NCBI GenBank assembly: GCA_038246785.1
Contig: JBBRVP010000011.1
Location: 19,620-83,619 of the forward strand
Length of the DNA stretch: 64,000 bases
Direction: 5' to 3'
Source of the DNA: JBBRVP01 sp038246785
GTDB lineage: Bacteria > Actinomycetota > Actinomycetes > Jiangellales > Jiangellaceae
Made by a program: the position numbers and the translations under genes. The notes beneath the pieces were generated by a model, which saw only the letters and a program-made list of their open reading frames with translations, searched no databases and had not been told where the DNA came from. Below are positions 35,358-45,811 of the stretch, in pieces (position 1 is the first letter of the stretch; each line of letters begins with the position of its first letter).

Positions 35358-35759
35358 GTGAGCCAGCCCCAGCAGCAGACGTTCTACGACGCCGTCGGCG
35401 GGGCGCCGACGTTCCACCGTCTGGTGCACCGCTTCTACCAGGGCGTGGCCGACGACCCGGTACTGCGGGCGCTCTATCCCGAGGACCACCTCGGCCCGGC
35501 AGAGGAGCGGCTGCGAATGTTCCTCGAGCAGTACTGGGGCGGCCCGCAAACCTACTCCCAGCAGCGCGGCCACCCCCGCCTGCGGATGCGGCACGCCCCG
35601 TTCGCCGTCACCCCCGACGCGCGCGACCGCTGGCTTGGCCACATGCGCGACGCCGTCGACGAGCTGGGGCTGCCACCGGCGTACGAGGCGGTGCTCTGGG
35701 ACTACCTCGTCCGCGCGGCCCACAGCATGGTCAACACGTTCGACGAGGCGGCGCCCTAG
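35358..35759 (+). CDS. glbO: Group II truncated haemoglobin (GlbO-like)
   Basis: A 133-residue truncated globin. The segments FYDAVGGAPTFHRLVHRFYQ, LRALYPEDHLGPAEERLRMF, LEQYWGGPQTYSQQRGHPRL and RMRHAPF closely match mycobacterial GlbO (Rv2470); the proximal His is in RMRHAPF. It binds O2, possibly serving respiration or redox defence. I choose GTG 35358 because GAGAGG is ten bases upstream; ATG 35349 is an in-frame alternative but too close to that site. The GH13 gene follows after 11 bases, as in mycobacteria. Confidence 0.93.
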   Translation: MSQPQQQTFYDAVGGAPTFHRLVHRFYQGVADDPVLRALYPEDHLGPAEERLRMFLEQYWGGPQTYSQQRGHPRLRMRHAPFAVTPDARDRWLGHMRDAVDELGLPPAYEAVLWDYLVRAAHSMVNTFDEAAP

Positions 35760-35770
35760 GCTGGGCCGCC

Positions 35771-37471
35771 GTGACCTCGCCCGCCGCCGCTCCCGTCGAC
35801 GCAGCCGCCCGCGAGCAGTGGTGGCGCTCGGCGGTCATCTACCAGGTCTACATCCGGTCCTTCGCCGACGGTACCGGCGACGGGATGGGCGACATCGCGG
35901 GCCTGCGCTCCCGGCTGGGCTACCTGCGCGACCTCGGCGTCGACGCCGTCTGGATCAACCCCTGGTACCCCTCGCCCATGGCCGACGCCGGCTACGACGT
36001 GGCCGACTACCGCGACATCGAGCCGCTGTTCGGCACGCTCGACGAGGCCGAGGCGCTGATCGCCGAGGCCCACGAGCACGGGCTCAAGGTCGTCCTCGAC
36101 ATCGTGCCCAACCACTCCAGCAGCGAGCACCCGTGGTTCACCGAGGCGCTCGCGGCTGGCCCGGGTAGCCCGGAGCGCGCCCGCTACATCTTCCGGCCCG
36201 GTCGTGGGGAGCACGGCGAGCAGCCGCCCAACGACTGGCAGAGCGCGTTCGGCGGCGGGGCCTGGACGCGGGTGAGCGAGCCGGACGGCCGGCCAGGCGA
36301 GTGGTACCTGCACCTGTTCGACGCCGGGCAGCCGGACTTCGACTGGACCAGCCCCGACGTGCGGGCGGAGTTCATGTCGGTGCTGCGCTTCTGGTTCGAC
36401 CGCGGCGTCGACGGATTCCGGATCGACGTCGCCCACGGGCTGACCAAGGAGCCCGGGCTGCCCGACATCGGCGACGATGCAGACCGGTTCCTCGCCGCCG
36501 ACCAGCACGGGCAGCACCCGCACTGGGACCGCCTCGACGTGCAGGAGGTCTACGAGGCCTGGCGCGAGGTGGCCGACTCCTACGACCCACCGCGGATGTT
36601 CTGCGCCGAGGCGTGGGTGGCCAGCCCTGACCGCTTGGTCGAGTACGTCAAGGAGGGCCGGCTGCACACGGCGTTCAACTTCGACTTCGTCCGGGCCCCG
36701 TGGGACGCCGAGGAGCTCCGCTCCATCATCGAGACCTCGCTGGACAGCCACGCCACCGTCGGCGCGGCGACCACGTGGGTGCTGTCCAACCACGACATCG
36801 TCCGCGACGTCACCCGCTTCGGCCGTCCCGACGCCGACGAGGGCGCGCCGGGCGGCCGGCGCGGAGGCCACCTGCACGCCGGGCCGGGCCCCGTCGACGT
36901 CGAGCTGGGCCGCAAGCGGGCCCGCGCGGCCGCGCTGCTGATGCTGGCGCTGCCCGGCGCGGCGTACGTCTACCAGGGCGAGGAGCTGGGTCTGGAGGAG
37001 GTGCTCGACCTGCCCGGTGACGTCCGCCAGGACCCGGCCTGGACCCGTTCGGGCGGTGAGCAGGTCGGTCGCGACGGGTGCCGGGTGCCGATCCCGTGGA
37101 GGCACTCCGGCAACTCGCTGGGATTCGGTACGGACGGCAGCTGGCTGCCCCAGCCGGCGGGTTGGGCGCAGCTGTCGGTGGAGGCGCAGCAGGGCGACCC
37201 CGGCTCGATGCTCGAGCTGTACCGCGCGGCGCTGCGGCTGCGGCGCGAGCACCCGGCGCTGGGCGACGGCGGCCTGCACTGGCGCGATCTCGGCTCCGAC
37301 GTGGTCTCGTTCGCGCGCGACCCCGGTTTCGCCTGCGTGGTCAACCTCGGCCCAGAGCCGGTCGCGCTGCCGCGGGAGGCGCGGGTGCTGCTCACCAGCG
37401 GACCGCTCGGCCAGGAGCGGCTCGGCGACCCGGCGCTGCCGGTCGACACCGCCGTCTGGCTGGCCGTGTGA
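35771..37471 (+). CDS. aglA: GH13 alpha-glucosidase (AglA-like)
   Basis: A 566-residue GH13 enzyme for alpha-glucosidic bonds. Conserved regions I-IV are VVLDIVPNHSS, DGFRIDVAHG (nucleophile Asp), a Glu acid in MFCAEAWV and WVLSNHDIVRD. The N-terminus WWRSAVIYQVYIRSFADGTG is typical of oligo-1,6-glucosidase/alpha-glucosidase. The gene pair with glbO repeats the mycobacterial order Rv2470-Rv2471 (from memory). GTG 35771 is used. The final ~60 residues form the usual C-terminal beta domain. Confidence 0.92.
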   Translation: MTSPAAAPVDAAAREQWWRSAVIYQVYIRSFADGTGDGMGDIAGLRSRLGYLRDLGVDAVWINPWYPSPMADAGYDVADYRDIEPLFGTLDEAEALIAEAHEHGLKVVLDIVPNHSSSEHPWFTEALAAGPGSPERARYIFRPGRGEHGEQPPNDWQSAFGGGAWTRVSEPDGRPGEWYLHLFDAGQPDFDWTSPDVRAEFMSVLRFWFDRGVDGFRIDVAHGLTKEPGLPDIGDDADRFLAADQHGQHPHWDRLDVQEVYEAWREVADSYDPPRMFCAEAWVASPDRLVEYVKEGRLHTAFNFDFVRAPWDAEELRSIIETSLDSHATVGAATTWVLSNHDIVRDVTRFGRPDADEGAPGGRRGGHLHAGPGPVDVELGRKRARAAALLMLALPGAAYVYQGEELGLEEVLDLPGDVRQDPAWTRSGGEQVGRDGCRVPIPWRHSGNSLGFGTDGSWLPQPAGWAQLSVEAQQGDPGSMLELYRAALRLRREHPALGDGGLHWRDLGSDVVSFARDPGFACVVNLGPEPVALPREARVLLTSGPLGQERLGDPALPVDTAVWLAV

Positions 37472-37481
37472 GCGTGCACCC

Positions 37482-38186
37482 GTGAGCGTCCCGTCGTCCG
37501 GCCAGACCGCCGCGGACGACAGCCGGCGGACGGCAGCGCGGGTGTGGTTCGGGCTCACCGCCTTCGCCGTTGCCGCGGGGCTGGTCATCCAGGTCCCGGT
37601 GTCGGCGGCCAACACGGAGGGCTTCTTCGCCGACCCGCTCGCCCGCGGTCTGAACACGTTCGCCTTCTTCACGGTGCAGTCCAACATCATCGTGGGCGTC
37701 ACGTCGCTGCTGCTCTGGTTGCGCCTGGACCGCGGCTCCGCGGTCTTCGCGGTGTTCCGGCTGATCGGCGTGGTTGCCATCACCGTGACCGGCGTCGTCT
37801 ACCACACCCTGCTGCGCGGGCTGTTCGACCTCACGGCCTGGGGCACCGTCGCCGACATGCTGCTGCACACCGTGGTGCCGCTGCTCGGCCTCGGCGGCTG
37901 GCTGCTCCTCGGTCCGCGCCGGCTCACCTCGTGGCGGGTCGTCGGGCTCACCGTGCTCTTCCCGCTGATGTGGGGCTTGTTCACGCTGGTCCGCGGTCCG
38001 CTGGTCGGCCGCTTCTACCCGTACCCGTTCGTCGACGTCGGCGAGCTCGGGTACGCCCGCGTGCTGCTGAACTGCCTCGGCATCGGCCTCGGGTTCCTCG
38101 CCCTGGCCGGGGCACTGCACCTGCTCGACCCGCGGCTGCCCGGCGTCCGGGCCGCCGACGCGGAGGGGATCACACGCGCAGCGTGA
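37482..38186 (+). CDS. Pr6Pr-type integral membrane protein
   Basis: A 234-residue protein with six hydrophobic segments. Motifs are FFTVQSNIIVGVTSLLLWLR, VVYHTLLRGLFDL, HTVVPLLGLGGWLLLGPRR and RFYPYPFVDVGELGY, as in the Pr6Pr family of actinobacterial membrane proteins. No function is known. The GTG start lies 10 bases after the GH13 stop. The last 17 bases overlap the convergent hypothetical gene at 38170. Confidence 0.82.
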   Translation: MSVPSSGQTAADDSRRTAARVWFGLTAFAVAAGLVIQVPVSAANTEGFFADPLARGLNTFAFFTVQSNIIVGVTSLLLWLRLDRGSAVFAVFRLIGVVAITVTGVVYHTLLRGLFDLTAWGTVADMLLHTVVPLLGLGGWLLLGPRRLTSWRVVGLTVLFPLMWGLFTLVRGPLVGRFYPYPFVDVGELGYARVLLNCLGIGLGFLALAGALHLLDPRLPGVRAADAEGITRAA

Positions 38187-38832
38187 GCCCGCCGGCGCGG
38201 GACAGGACGCTGCCCGCTGAGGTGTCGAGGCGCCGCCAGCGGCCGAGCGTGCGGACGGCCGCGGTCGCGCCGACCGGCTCGGGCGGAAGGAAGCCGTGTG
38301 CTGCGGCGGCGTGCGCCATTCGGACGCTGACGCCGGGCGCGAGGTCGACGTCCCATTGCTCGGTGGCCAGCCGTTCGAGGGCGGCCCGGGTGCGCTCGCC
38401 CGGGGCCATGGCCTCGACCGCCGTACGGAACGCGCGCACCGCCGACGCCCGTGCGGCGAACAGGTCGGCGAGCGGGACGTCGTCACCAGGCTGCCAGCCA
38501 GCGCGCGGCGGCAGCGGCCACGTCCAGCGCAGCGGGTCGACCGGCGGTGGCAGTCGCAGCAGCGATCCGTCGCCCTCCGCGGCGGTCGCAGCGAGGGTGC
38601 CGGCCTCGACGACCAGGTCGACGCGCGGATGCTCGACGGCTGCACCGGCGAGCTGCACCGCCGCGGCCCGGAGCACGAGCACGTCGAACGGCGTCGCCGC
38701 CACGACCGCGACCCGGCCGCCATCGGCGAGCACGCGGACCACCGCGTCGGGCTCGCGCTCGGCCACCAGCGCGGCCAGGTCCCCGAACGGGTGCGCCGTA
38801 CCCGGCTGGGCGAGCGGCAGCGGCTGGGTCAC
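38170..38832 (-). CDS. Conserved hypothetical protein coupled to the thioesterase gene
   Basis: A 220-residue protein I do not recognise by family. It is rich in Ala, Val and Arg, with no membrane segments or signal. Visible stretches such as GRVAVVAATPFDVLVLRAAAV and RMAHAAAAHGFLPPE give no catalytic motif. The GTG start overlaps the thioesterase stop by four bases (GTGA). Its position matches the mycobacterial hypothetical Rv2474c (from memory), so the pair may be conserved across actinobacteria. Confidence 0.7.
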   Translation of the reverse strand: MTQPLPLAQPGTAHPFGDLAALVAEREPDAVVRVLADGGRVAVVAATPFDVLVLRAAAVQLAGAAVEHPRVDLVVEAGTLAATAAEGDGSLLRLPPPVDPLRWTWPLPPRAGWQPGDDVPLADLFAARASAVRAFRTAVEAMAPGERTRAALERLATEQWDVDLAPGVSVRMAHAAAAHGFLPPEPVGATAAVRTLGRWRRLDTSAGSVLSRAGGLTLRV

Positions 38833-39695
38833 GCAGGCGCCACGGAGTCGAGGACCGCCCGCTCGGCCGCCGACCAGCGGCGCGCCGTGCCCCGCTGCAG
38901 GTCGAAGGCCACCTGGGTGCTCTGGCCGCGGGCGTAGAGCGTCTCCTCGGCGCGGATCTCGTAGCCCAGGGTGTAGGCGACGGGGCTGCGGTGCAGCACG
39001 CGCAGCACGACATCGACCGGTTCGGTCCGGAACGGCAGCGGCCGCCGGTAGTCGATGGACTGGGACGCCACCACCGAGCCCTCGTGCGAGTGCTGGTCGC
39101 TCATCAGTCCACGCCCCAGATCGACTCGGGCGTCCTGGAAGTACTCGAGCATCGTCACGTTGTTGACGTGCCGGTACGCGTCGAGGTCGCCCCAGCGCAC
39201 CCGGCACCGGTGGACATGGGCGACCTGCGGCAGCGGGTCCGGCAGTGCCCGCGGCTCCCGTGGGCAGGGGCCGCCGGGTTCCAGGTGCGGTTCGAGCGCC
39301 GCGCGCTCGGAGGCTCCGAGCCGGCGGGGGCGATGGGCTTCCACGTCGAAGGGCACCAGCACGCTCGAGGCCCGCAGGTAGGTCGTGCGGCCACCGTCGG
39401 AGGCCACGTCGGCGACCTCGTACCCCAAGCTGAACGACGCGTGGCCCAGCTGGCGCACCCAGGTCTCGATCCGCACGGGCTCCGCCCGCGGGTGCAGCGG
39501 CGCGAGGTAGTCGACGACGTGGCCGGCGACCACCACACCCTCGGCCAGGTGCTCGGCGCCCTGCCGGGCGGCGTGCACGAACAGCATGTCGACGCGCGCC
39601 TCCTGCAGGTAGCCGAGGAAGGCGACGTTGTTGGCGTGACGGTAGGCGTCCACGTCGCTCCAGCGCATCGGCACGGTGCTCACGTGGCGGGTCAC
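38829..39695 (-). CDS. Double-hotdog acyl-CoA thioesterase
   Basis: A 288-residue protein with two 4HBT-type hotdog domains in tandem. The first begins VPMRWSDVDAYRHANNVAFL and the second CRVRWGDLDAYRHVNNVTML; both keep the D-x-Y-x-H-x-N-N pattern of 4-hydroxybenzoyl-CoA-type thioesterases, with the catalytic Asp. It should release CoA from acyl-CoAs; chain length is unknown. I start at GTG 39695, one base frame in from a longer open frame, because the hotdog homology begins there. It is coupled to the hypothetical at 38170. Confidence 0.87.
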   Translation of the reverse strand: MTRHVSTVPMRWSDVDAYRHANNVAFLGYLQEARVDMLFVHAARQGAEHLAEGVVVAGHVVDYLAPLHPRAEPVRIETWVRQLGHASFSLGYEVADVASDGGRTTYLRASSVLVPFDVEAHRPRRLGASERAALEPHLEPGGPCPREPRALPDPLPQVAHVHRCRVRWGDLDAYRHVNNVTMLEYFQDARVDLGRGLMSDQHSHEGSVVASQSIDYRRPLPFRTEPVDVVLRVLHRSPVAYTLGYEIRAEETLYARGQSTQVAFDLQRGTARRWSAAERAVLDSVAPA

Positions 39696-39714
39696 GCCGC
39701 CATCGTCCCGGAGC

Positions 39715-41079
39715 TCAGGGCAGCGGCCCCATCGGGGTGCCAGCCAGGCCGGCGCGCGCGATCCGCGACCGGACGTCGCCGGCCTGGGCATCCAGAGCGG
39801 CCAGGTCGACGTCTTGCGGACCGGCCCGCCGGAAGGCCTCGACGAGCAGGTCGACGTGGTGCAACGCCCGGGCGCGCAGCCGGTCGTCGCGGGCCACGAC
39901 GCCCACCCGGCCGAGCAGCTCCAACGTGCGGAAGACGACCGACGGGGCGCCCATCGCGTAGTGCCTCATGCTGTCGGCGACGAGATCGAGGATCTCTGCA
40001 GCGTGGTGCAAGGGCGCGACCACGCGGACCCGGCCGGCCGCGTCGACCCGCACCCGCGACGGCTCGGCCCGCCGGGCCAGGTCGGCGAGCCCGGACGACA
40101 GCTCGTCCAGCGCGTTGATCGCCGTCCACGGGTCGTTGGTGCCGGGCGAGAGGGCGCGCACCGCCATCTCCACGAGCTGCATCGCGGCGAACTCCACGTC
40201 CTGCCGCGGGGTGCGGGAGTTGCCGATCGTGAGCGCAGACCGAACCGCGGCCACCACCTCGTCACCGCCGGCCGTCGGCGGCCACACCCTGGCCGTCGGC
40301 TCACCATCGATGACGTAGCTCCCCGGCCTCACCTCCAGCCGGATGACGGCGTCCGCCTGCACGGCGGCGGACAGCACGCCGTCGGCGTCGATGGCCACGA
40401 CGTAGCCCGGCCGCTCGGACGTGACCGCGAAGCCGTCGGAGTCGGCCCGCGCCAGCACCTCGTCCGCCTCGACATCGTGAGAGCCGGGCGCGCCCGCCGC
40501 AGGCTCCTCCCCCACCTCGGCCGGGTAGAGCCGCTCGACCAACGAGCGCAGCTCTCCCCGGACCCGCGAGGACAGCGTCCACACCTGGATCGAGTCGCTG
40601 ATGTGGTGGATGAAGTAGACGAGCACCCCGACGTTGCCGACCGCGAACAGCACCGCCACGTTGACCGCCAGGTGCGGCACGAAGGGCGACCCACCACTGC
40701 CCCGAACCCGGATCGAACGCAGGACCAGCAGGCAGTAGAGGAACGTCGCGACGTAGACACCGAGCACGAGCTGGTTGCCGCGATCGGTCATGAAGTTGCG
40801 CACCAGGCGCGGGCCGTAGCTGGACGAGGTCAGGGCGAGGACCGCGATCGTGATGGAGAAGCTGGTCGAGGCGACCGCCATCGACGAGCCGGCGATGACG
40901 CCGAGCACGTCGCGGCTGCCGTCCTCACCGACGCGGTAGAGCAGGGCGTCGAGCGGCCCGGCGCTCCAGTCGACGTTGGCGTCGAACGTCACCAGCAGCT
41001 CGGCGAGCACGGCGCCACCGACACAGAGCAGGGCGGGGAGGAACCAGAACGTCTCCCGCAACCTGGACAGCCGGCTCAC
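39715..41079 (-). CDS. DUF2254 membrane protein
   Basis: A 454-residue protein with four N-terminal membrane segments (about 15-33, 62-82, 105-125, 140-160) and a large cytoplasmic C-terminal part. The segments SSMAVASTSFSITIAVLALT, YGPRLVRNFMTDRGNQLVLG and RALSPGTNDPWTAINALD are hallmarks of DUF2254. No function is established. The start GTG 41079 lies five bases after the ettA stop, so it belongs to the ettA transcript. Confidence 0.87.
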   Translation of the reverse strand: MSRLSRLRETFWFLPALLCVGGAVLAELLVTFDANVDWSAGPLDALLYRVGEDGSRDVLGVIAGSSMAVASTSFSITIAVLALTSSSYGPRLVRNFMTDRGNQLVLGVYVATFLYCLLVLRSIRVRGSGGSPFVPHLAVNVAVLFAVGNVGVLVYFIHHISDSIQVWTLSSRVRGELRSLVERLYPAEVGEEPAAGAPGSHDVEADEVLARADSDGFAVTSERPGYVVAIDADGVLSAAVQADAVIRLEVRPGSYVIDGEPTARVWPPTAGGDEVVAAVRSALTIGNSRTPRQDVEFAAMQLVEMAVRALSPGTNDPWTAINALDELSSGLADLARRAEPSRVRVDAAGRVRVVAPLHHAAEILDLVADSMRHYAMGAPSVVFRTLELLGRVGVVARDDRLRARALHHVDLLVEAFRRAGPQDVDLAALDAQAGDVRSRIARAGLAGTPMGPLP

Positions 41080-41084
41080 CCCGG

Positions 41085-42761
<1,677 letters not shown>

Positions 42762-42801
42762 GCAGCCCAGGCTAGTGGCGCGCGCGAACCGGCCTTCGCG
42801 G

Positions 42802-43257
42802 TCAGGCGACGCCGGCGGGCCGGTCGGCGGCCCCCTCGACCACGCTGCCAGCCTCGGCTGCCGGCTGCGACTCCTCGGCGGACTGCGCCGGAACGGCCGT
42901 GAGCCGACGGCGGGCAGCGAACATGCTGGTGCCACGGCACAGGTCGTGGCCGACCGAGACCGCGTCGATCTCGACGTCGGTGCCCTTGCGCTCACCGTTG
43001 TCCCACTGCTTGACCAGCTGCTTGCCGTAGACGACCACGGGCTGGCCGACTTGCAGCGAGGCGACGGCGTGCTCGGCGAGCGAGCGGTAGCAGCTCACCT
43101 GGTAGAAGGACGTGGCGACGTCACGCCAGCCCTCGTCGGTGTTGCGGCGCAGCGTGCAGGCGAGCCGGAACGACGCGTACGGCGTCCCCTGCCGGCTCAG
43201 CCCGCTGCGCAGCGGCGTCGCGACGTTGCCCTGGACGGTGACGAAGGTCTCGTTCAT
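42802..43257 (-). CDS. ssb: Single-stranded DNA-binding protein (SSB paralogue)
   Basis: A 151-residue OB-fold SSB. The N-terminus NETFVTVQGNVATPLRSG and QVSCYRSLAEHAVASLQVGQ fit the family, but the C-terminus (ADRPAGVA) lacks the acidic D-D-I-P-F tip that recruits repair proteins. It is therefore more like the actinobacterial second SSB (SsbB) than the replicative one. A clear GAGGAGCAGC ribosome site precedes ATG 43257. The gap to ettA is 40 bases. Confidence 0.88.
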   Translation of the reverse strand: MNETFVTVQGNVATPLRSGLSRQGTPYASFRLACTLRRNTDEGWRDVATSFYQVSCYRSLAEHAVASLQVGQPVVVYGKQLVKQWDNGERKGTDVEIDAVSVGHDLCRGTSMFAARRRLTAVPAQSAEESQPAAEAGSVVEGAADRPAGVA

Positions 43258-43405
43258 CTGCTGCTCCTCGAGCGCCTGGCCACTGCGGCAGCGGCCGCCG
43301 CGTCCACCGCGGCACAGCCACCGTGCTCCGCCGGGGACGACCCCGGCAGAGCCGTACCGGCTTCTGTGGATGCCGGCCGGAGCCGCCGGATGCCTGTGGA
43401 CTGCC

Positions 43406-44161
43406 CTACAGCCCGCCGCGCAGCGTGATGCCGCCGTCGACGACCAGCGTCTGCCCGGTGATCCAGGACGCCTCGTCGGAGAGCAGGAACGCCACGGCCC
43501 CGGCAACGTCCTCGGGGACGCCGAGCCGTTGCGCGGGGTACCGCGCCGCCACCTGTTCCTCCCGCCCCTCGTAGAGCGCGGTGGCGAAGCGGGTCTTGAC
43601 GACCGCGGGGGCGACGGCGTTGACGCGTACGGCGGGCGCCAGCTCGACGGCGAGCTGCGCGGTCAGGTGGGACAGCATCGCCTTGCTGGCGCCGTAGAGC
43701 CCGAGCCCCTCGGCGGGGCGCAAGCCGGCCACCGAGGAGACGTTGACGACGGCGCCGCCGTGCTCGCCCATCCAAGCCAGGTGCACGGCCTGCACCCACG
43801 CGAGGGCGGCGAGCACGTTGGTCTCGACGATGGCTCGCGCGGCGGCAAGGTCGATGTCGAGCAACGGGCCGTAGACCGGGTTGGTGCCGGTGTTGTTGAC
43901 GAGCAGGTCGATGCTGCCGTACTCGGCCATCGTCGCCTCGATCGCCTGCATGCGGGAGTCCGGGTCGGCGGCCCGGCCCGAGACGCCGAGCGCCCGCCCG
44001 GGGCCGCCGAGCCGGTCCACCGCCTCGGCGAGCGTGTCCGGCCTTCGTGCGGTGACGGCCACGCGGGCGCCGCGGTCGACGAGGGTCTGCGCGATGGCCA
44101 GCCCGATGCCGCGGCTGGCACCGGTGATGACCGCGACCCGGCCCTCGAACGCTCCCGCCAC
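43406..44161 (-). CDS. SDR family NAD(P)-dependent oxidoreductase
   Basis: A 251-residue classical short-chain dehydrogenase. The coenzyme motif TGASRGIG, the NNTGTNP segment, the catalytic Ser-Tyr-Lys in NVSSVAGL and LYGASKAML, and the C-terminal WITGQTLVVDGG are all present. Basic residues after strand 2 (TARRPDTL) favour NADP(H). It resembles FabG-type 3-oxoacyl reductases; its true substrate is unknown. Next gene upstream is the GTPase pair, 42 bases away. Confidence 0.9.
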   Translation of the reverse strand: MAGAFEGRVAVITGASRGIGLAIAQTLVDRGARVAVTARRPDTLAEAVDRLGGPGRALGVSGRAADPDSRMQAIEATMAEYGSIDLLVNNTGTNPVYGPLLDIDLAAARAIVETNVLAALAWVQAVHLAWMGEHGGAVVNVSSVAGLRPAEGLGLYGASKAMLSHLTAQLAVELAPAVRVNAVAPAVVKTRFATALYEGREEQVAARYPAQRLGVPEDVAGAVAFLLSDEASWITGQTLVVDGGITLRGGL

Positions 44162-44203
44162 GACGGCTCCCTCTGCTGCTCGACCGCTCAGGCCTGGATG
44201 CTC

Positions 44204-45811
44204 TCAGCCGCGGGCCAGGCGGGCTTGCTCGCGTACGGAGGCCATGGCCTGCACCTCCGCGAGCACCGGCTCCACGACCACCTCCTCGGCCACGCCGGCC
44301 ACCGCGGCGTTCAGGCGCCGCCGCGCGGCGCCGGCCCGCCGGCGGCCCGCCGCGGCAGCCGCCACCCGCGAGAGCAGCGCGACGAGCAGGGACACGAGCA
44401 GGCCGCCGATCAGCAGCAGCGTCGGCCACGGCCAGCCGTGCCACTCGGGTGTGGGCGGATCGGGTACGCGCAGCCAGGCCAGCACCCACAGGAAGCCCAG
44501 CCAGCCGAGCCCGACCAGGGTCACCGCGAACGCCGCCCACTGCAGCGCCCCGGCGAGACCCCACCACAGCGGACGGCGGCCGACGCCCAGGTCGACGGCC
44601 ACCACCGCCCGGTCGAGCCGGTCGGGCAGCTCGCCGGCGGCCCGGGACGCCGCATCGTGCACCAGGCCGACCTCGGCCGGCGACGCGCCGTCGGCCACCG
44701 CGTCGGCGAGTCCCCGCACCGCGGCATCGGCCCGGGCGCGCTGCACCCGGGTGGGCTCGGGCAACGAGCTGCGCACCAGCTCGGGGTCGACCGTGGTGCG
44801 GTCCAGCCGCAGCCGCCGCACCGGGTCGGGCCGCAGCCGGCCCAACCAGCGCGTCACCGGCCACCCGGTCGCAGCCCGCGCCCGCCGCACCGTCGAGCGC
44901 TGCACGGCGGAGACCACGACCGGCACGCCGGCCGCGTCGGCGAGGGAGTCGACGAGGGCGGCTCGGTCGCGGCGGCTCACCGAGGCTTCGCCCGCGGTGC
45001 CGGCGGCGTCCAGGAGGCGTTGGGCGGCCGAGGTGACGTCGCCGGCCAGCCGCTCCTCGGCGGCCCGGCGGCGGCTGACGGCCGTGCGCAGGACCTCGCG
45101 CAGCCGGTCGACCCCCTCGCCGCTGCGCACCGACGTGGCGAGCACGCTCGCCCCGGCCAACCCGTCGCCGGCCAGGATGCGGCGAAGGTCGGCCAGGCAG
45201 GTGTCCCGCTCGGGCTCGCTCAGCCGGTCGACCTGGTTGAGCACGACGACGGTGACGCCGCCGTGCGCCGCCAGCGGGCGCAGGTAGCGTCCGTGCAGCG
45301 CCGCGTCGGCGTACTTCTGCGGGTCGACGACCCAGACGAAAACGTCGACCAGCCCGACCAACCGGTCGACCTCGAGCCGGTGCGCCAGCGTCGTCGAGTC
45401 GTGGTCGGGCAGGTCCAGCAGCACGAGGCCGCCCAAGCCGTCGGCCCCCTGCGGGTCGAGCACGCTCTCGTGCGCCACCTGGTGGCGGCGGGAGATGCCC
45501 AGCCATTCCAGCAGCGGCCCGGCGCCCTGCGCCTCCCAGACGCAGGCCAGCGGCTCGGCCGTGGTGGGACGACGTACGCCGACCCGGGCGAGGTCGAGCC
45601 CGCAGATCGCGTTGAACAGCGAGGACTTCCCGCTGCCCGTGGGGCCGGCGAGCGCGACGACCGTGTGCGAGGTCGACAGCCGCAGCCGCTCCGCTGCCCG
45701 CGCCACCACGGTCTGCGCCGGCCCGACCGCCGTCTCGTCGAGCCGACCCCTGGCGGCGTGCACCGCACCGTCCAGGGCACGCAACCGCCCCGGCAGGTCG
45801 AGCCGGCTCAC
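44204..45811 (-). CDS. Dynamin-like/YfjP-type GTPase with C-terminal membrane segments (second of pair)
   Basis: A 535-residue protein with an N-terminal GTPase domain: P-loop GPTGSGKSS (~57), switch G3 LLDLPDHDST, and G4 NQVDRL. The C-terminal third contains two strong hydrophobic segments (WAAFAVTLVGLGWLGFLWVL and TLLLIGGLLVSLLVALL) that anchor it in the membrane. GTG 45811 overlaps the upstream GTPase stop by four bases, so the two are made together. Such pairs in actinobacteria resemble the DynA/DynB bacterial dynamins, but the exact role here is inferred. Confidence 0.8.
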   Translation of the reverse strand: MSRLDLPGRLRALDGAVHAARGRLDETAVGPAQTVVARAAERLRLSTSHTVVALAGPTGSGKSSLFNAICGLDLARVGVRRPTTAEPLACVWEAQGAGPLLEWLGISRRHQVAHESVLDPQGADGLGGLVLLDLPDHDSTTLAHRLEVDRLVGLVDVFVWVVDPQKYADAALHGRYLRPLAAHGGVTVVVLNQVDRLSEPERDTCLADLRRILAGDGLAGASVLATSVRSGEGVDRLREVLRTAVSRRRAAEERLAGDVTSAAQRLLDAAGTAGEASVSRRDRAALVDSLADAAGVPVVVSAVQRSTVRRARAATGWPVTRWLGRLRPDPVRRLRLDRTTVDPELVRSSLPEPTRVQRARADAAVRGLADAVADGASPAEVGLVHDAASRAAGELPDRLDRAVVAVDLGVGRRPLWWGLAGALQWAAFAVTLVGLGWLGFLWVLAWLRVPDPPTPEWHGWPWPTLLLIGGLLVSLLVALLSRVAAAAAGRRRAGAARRRLNAAVAGVAEEVVVEPVLAEVQAMASVREQARLARG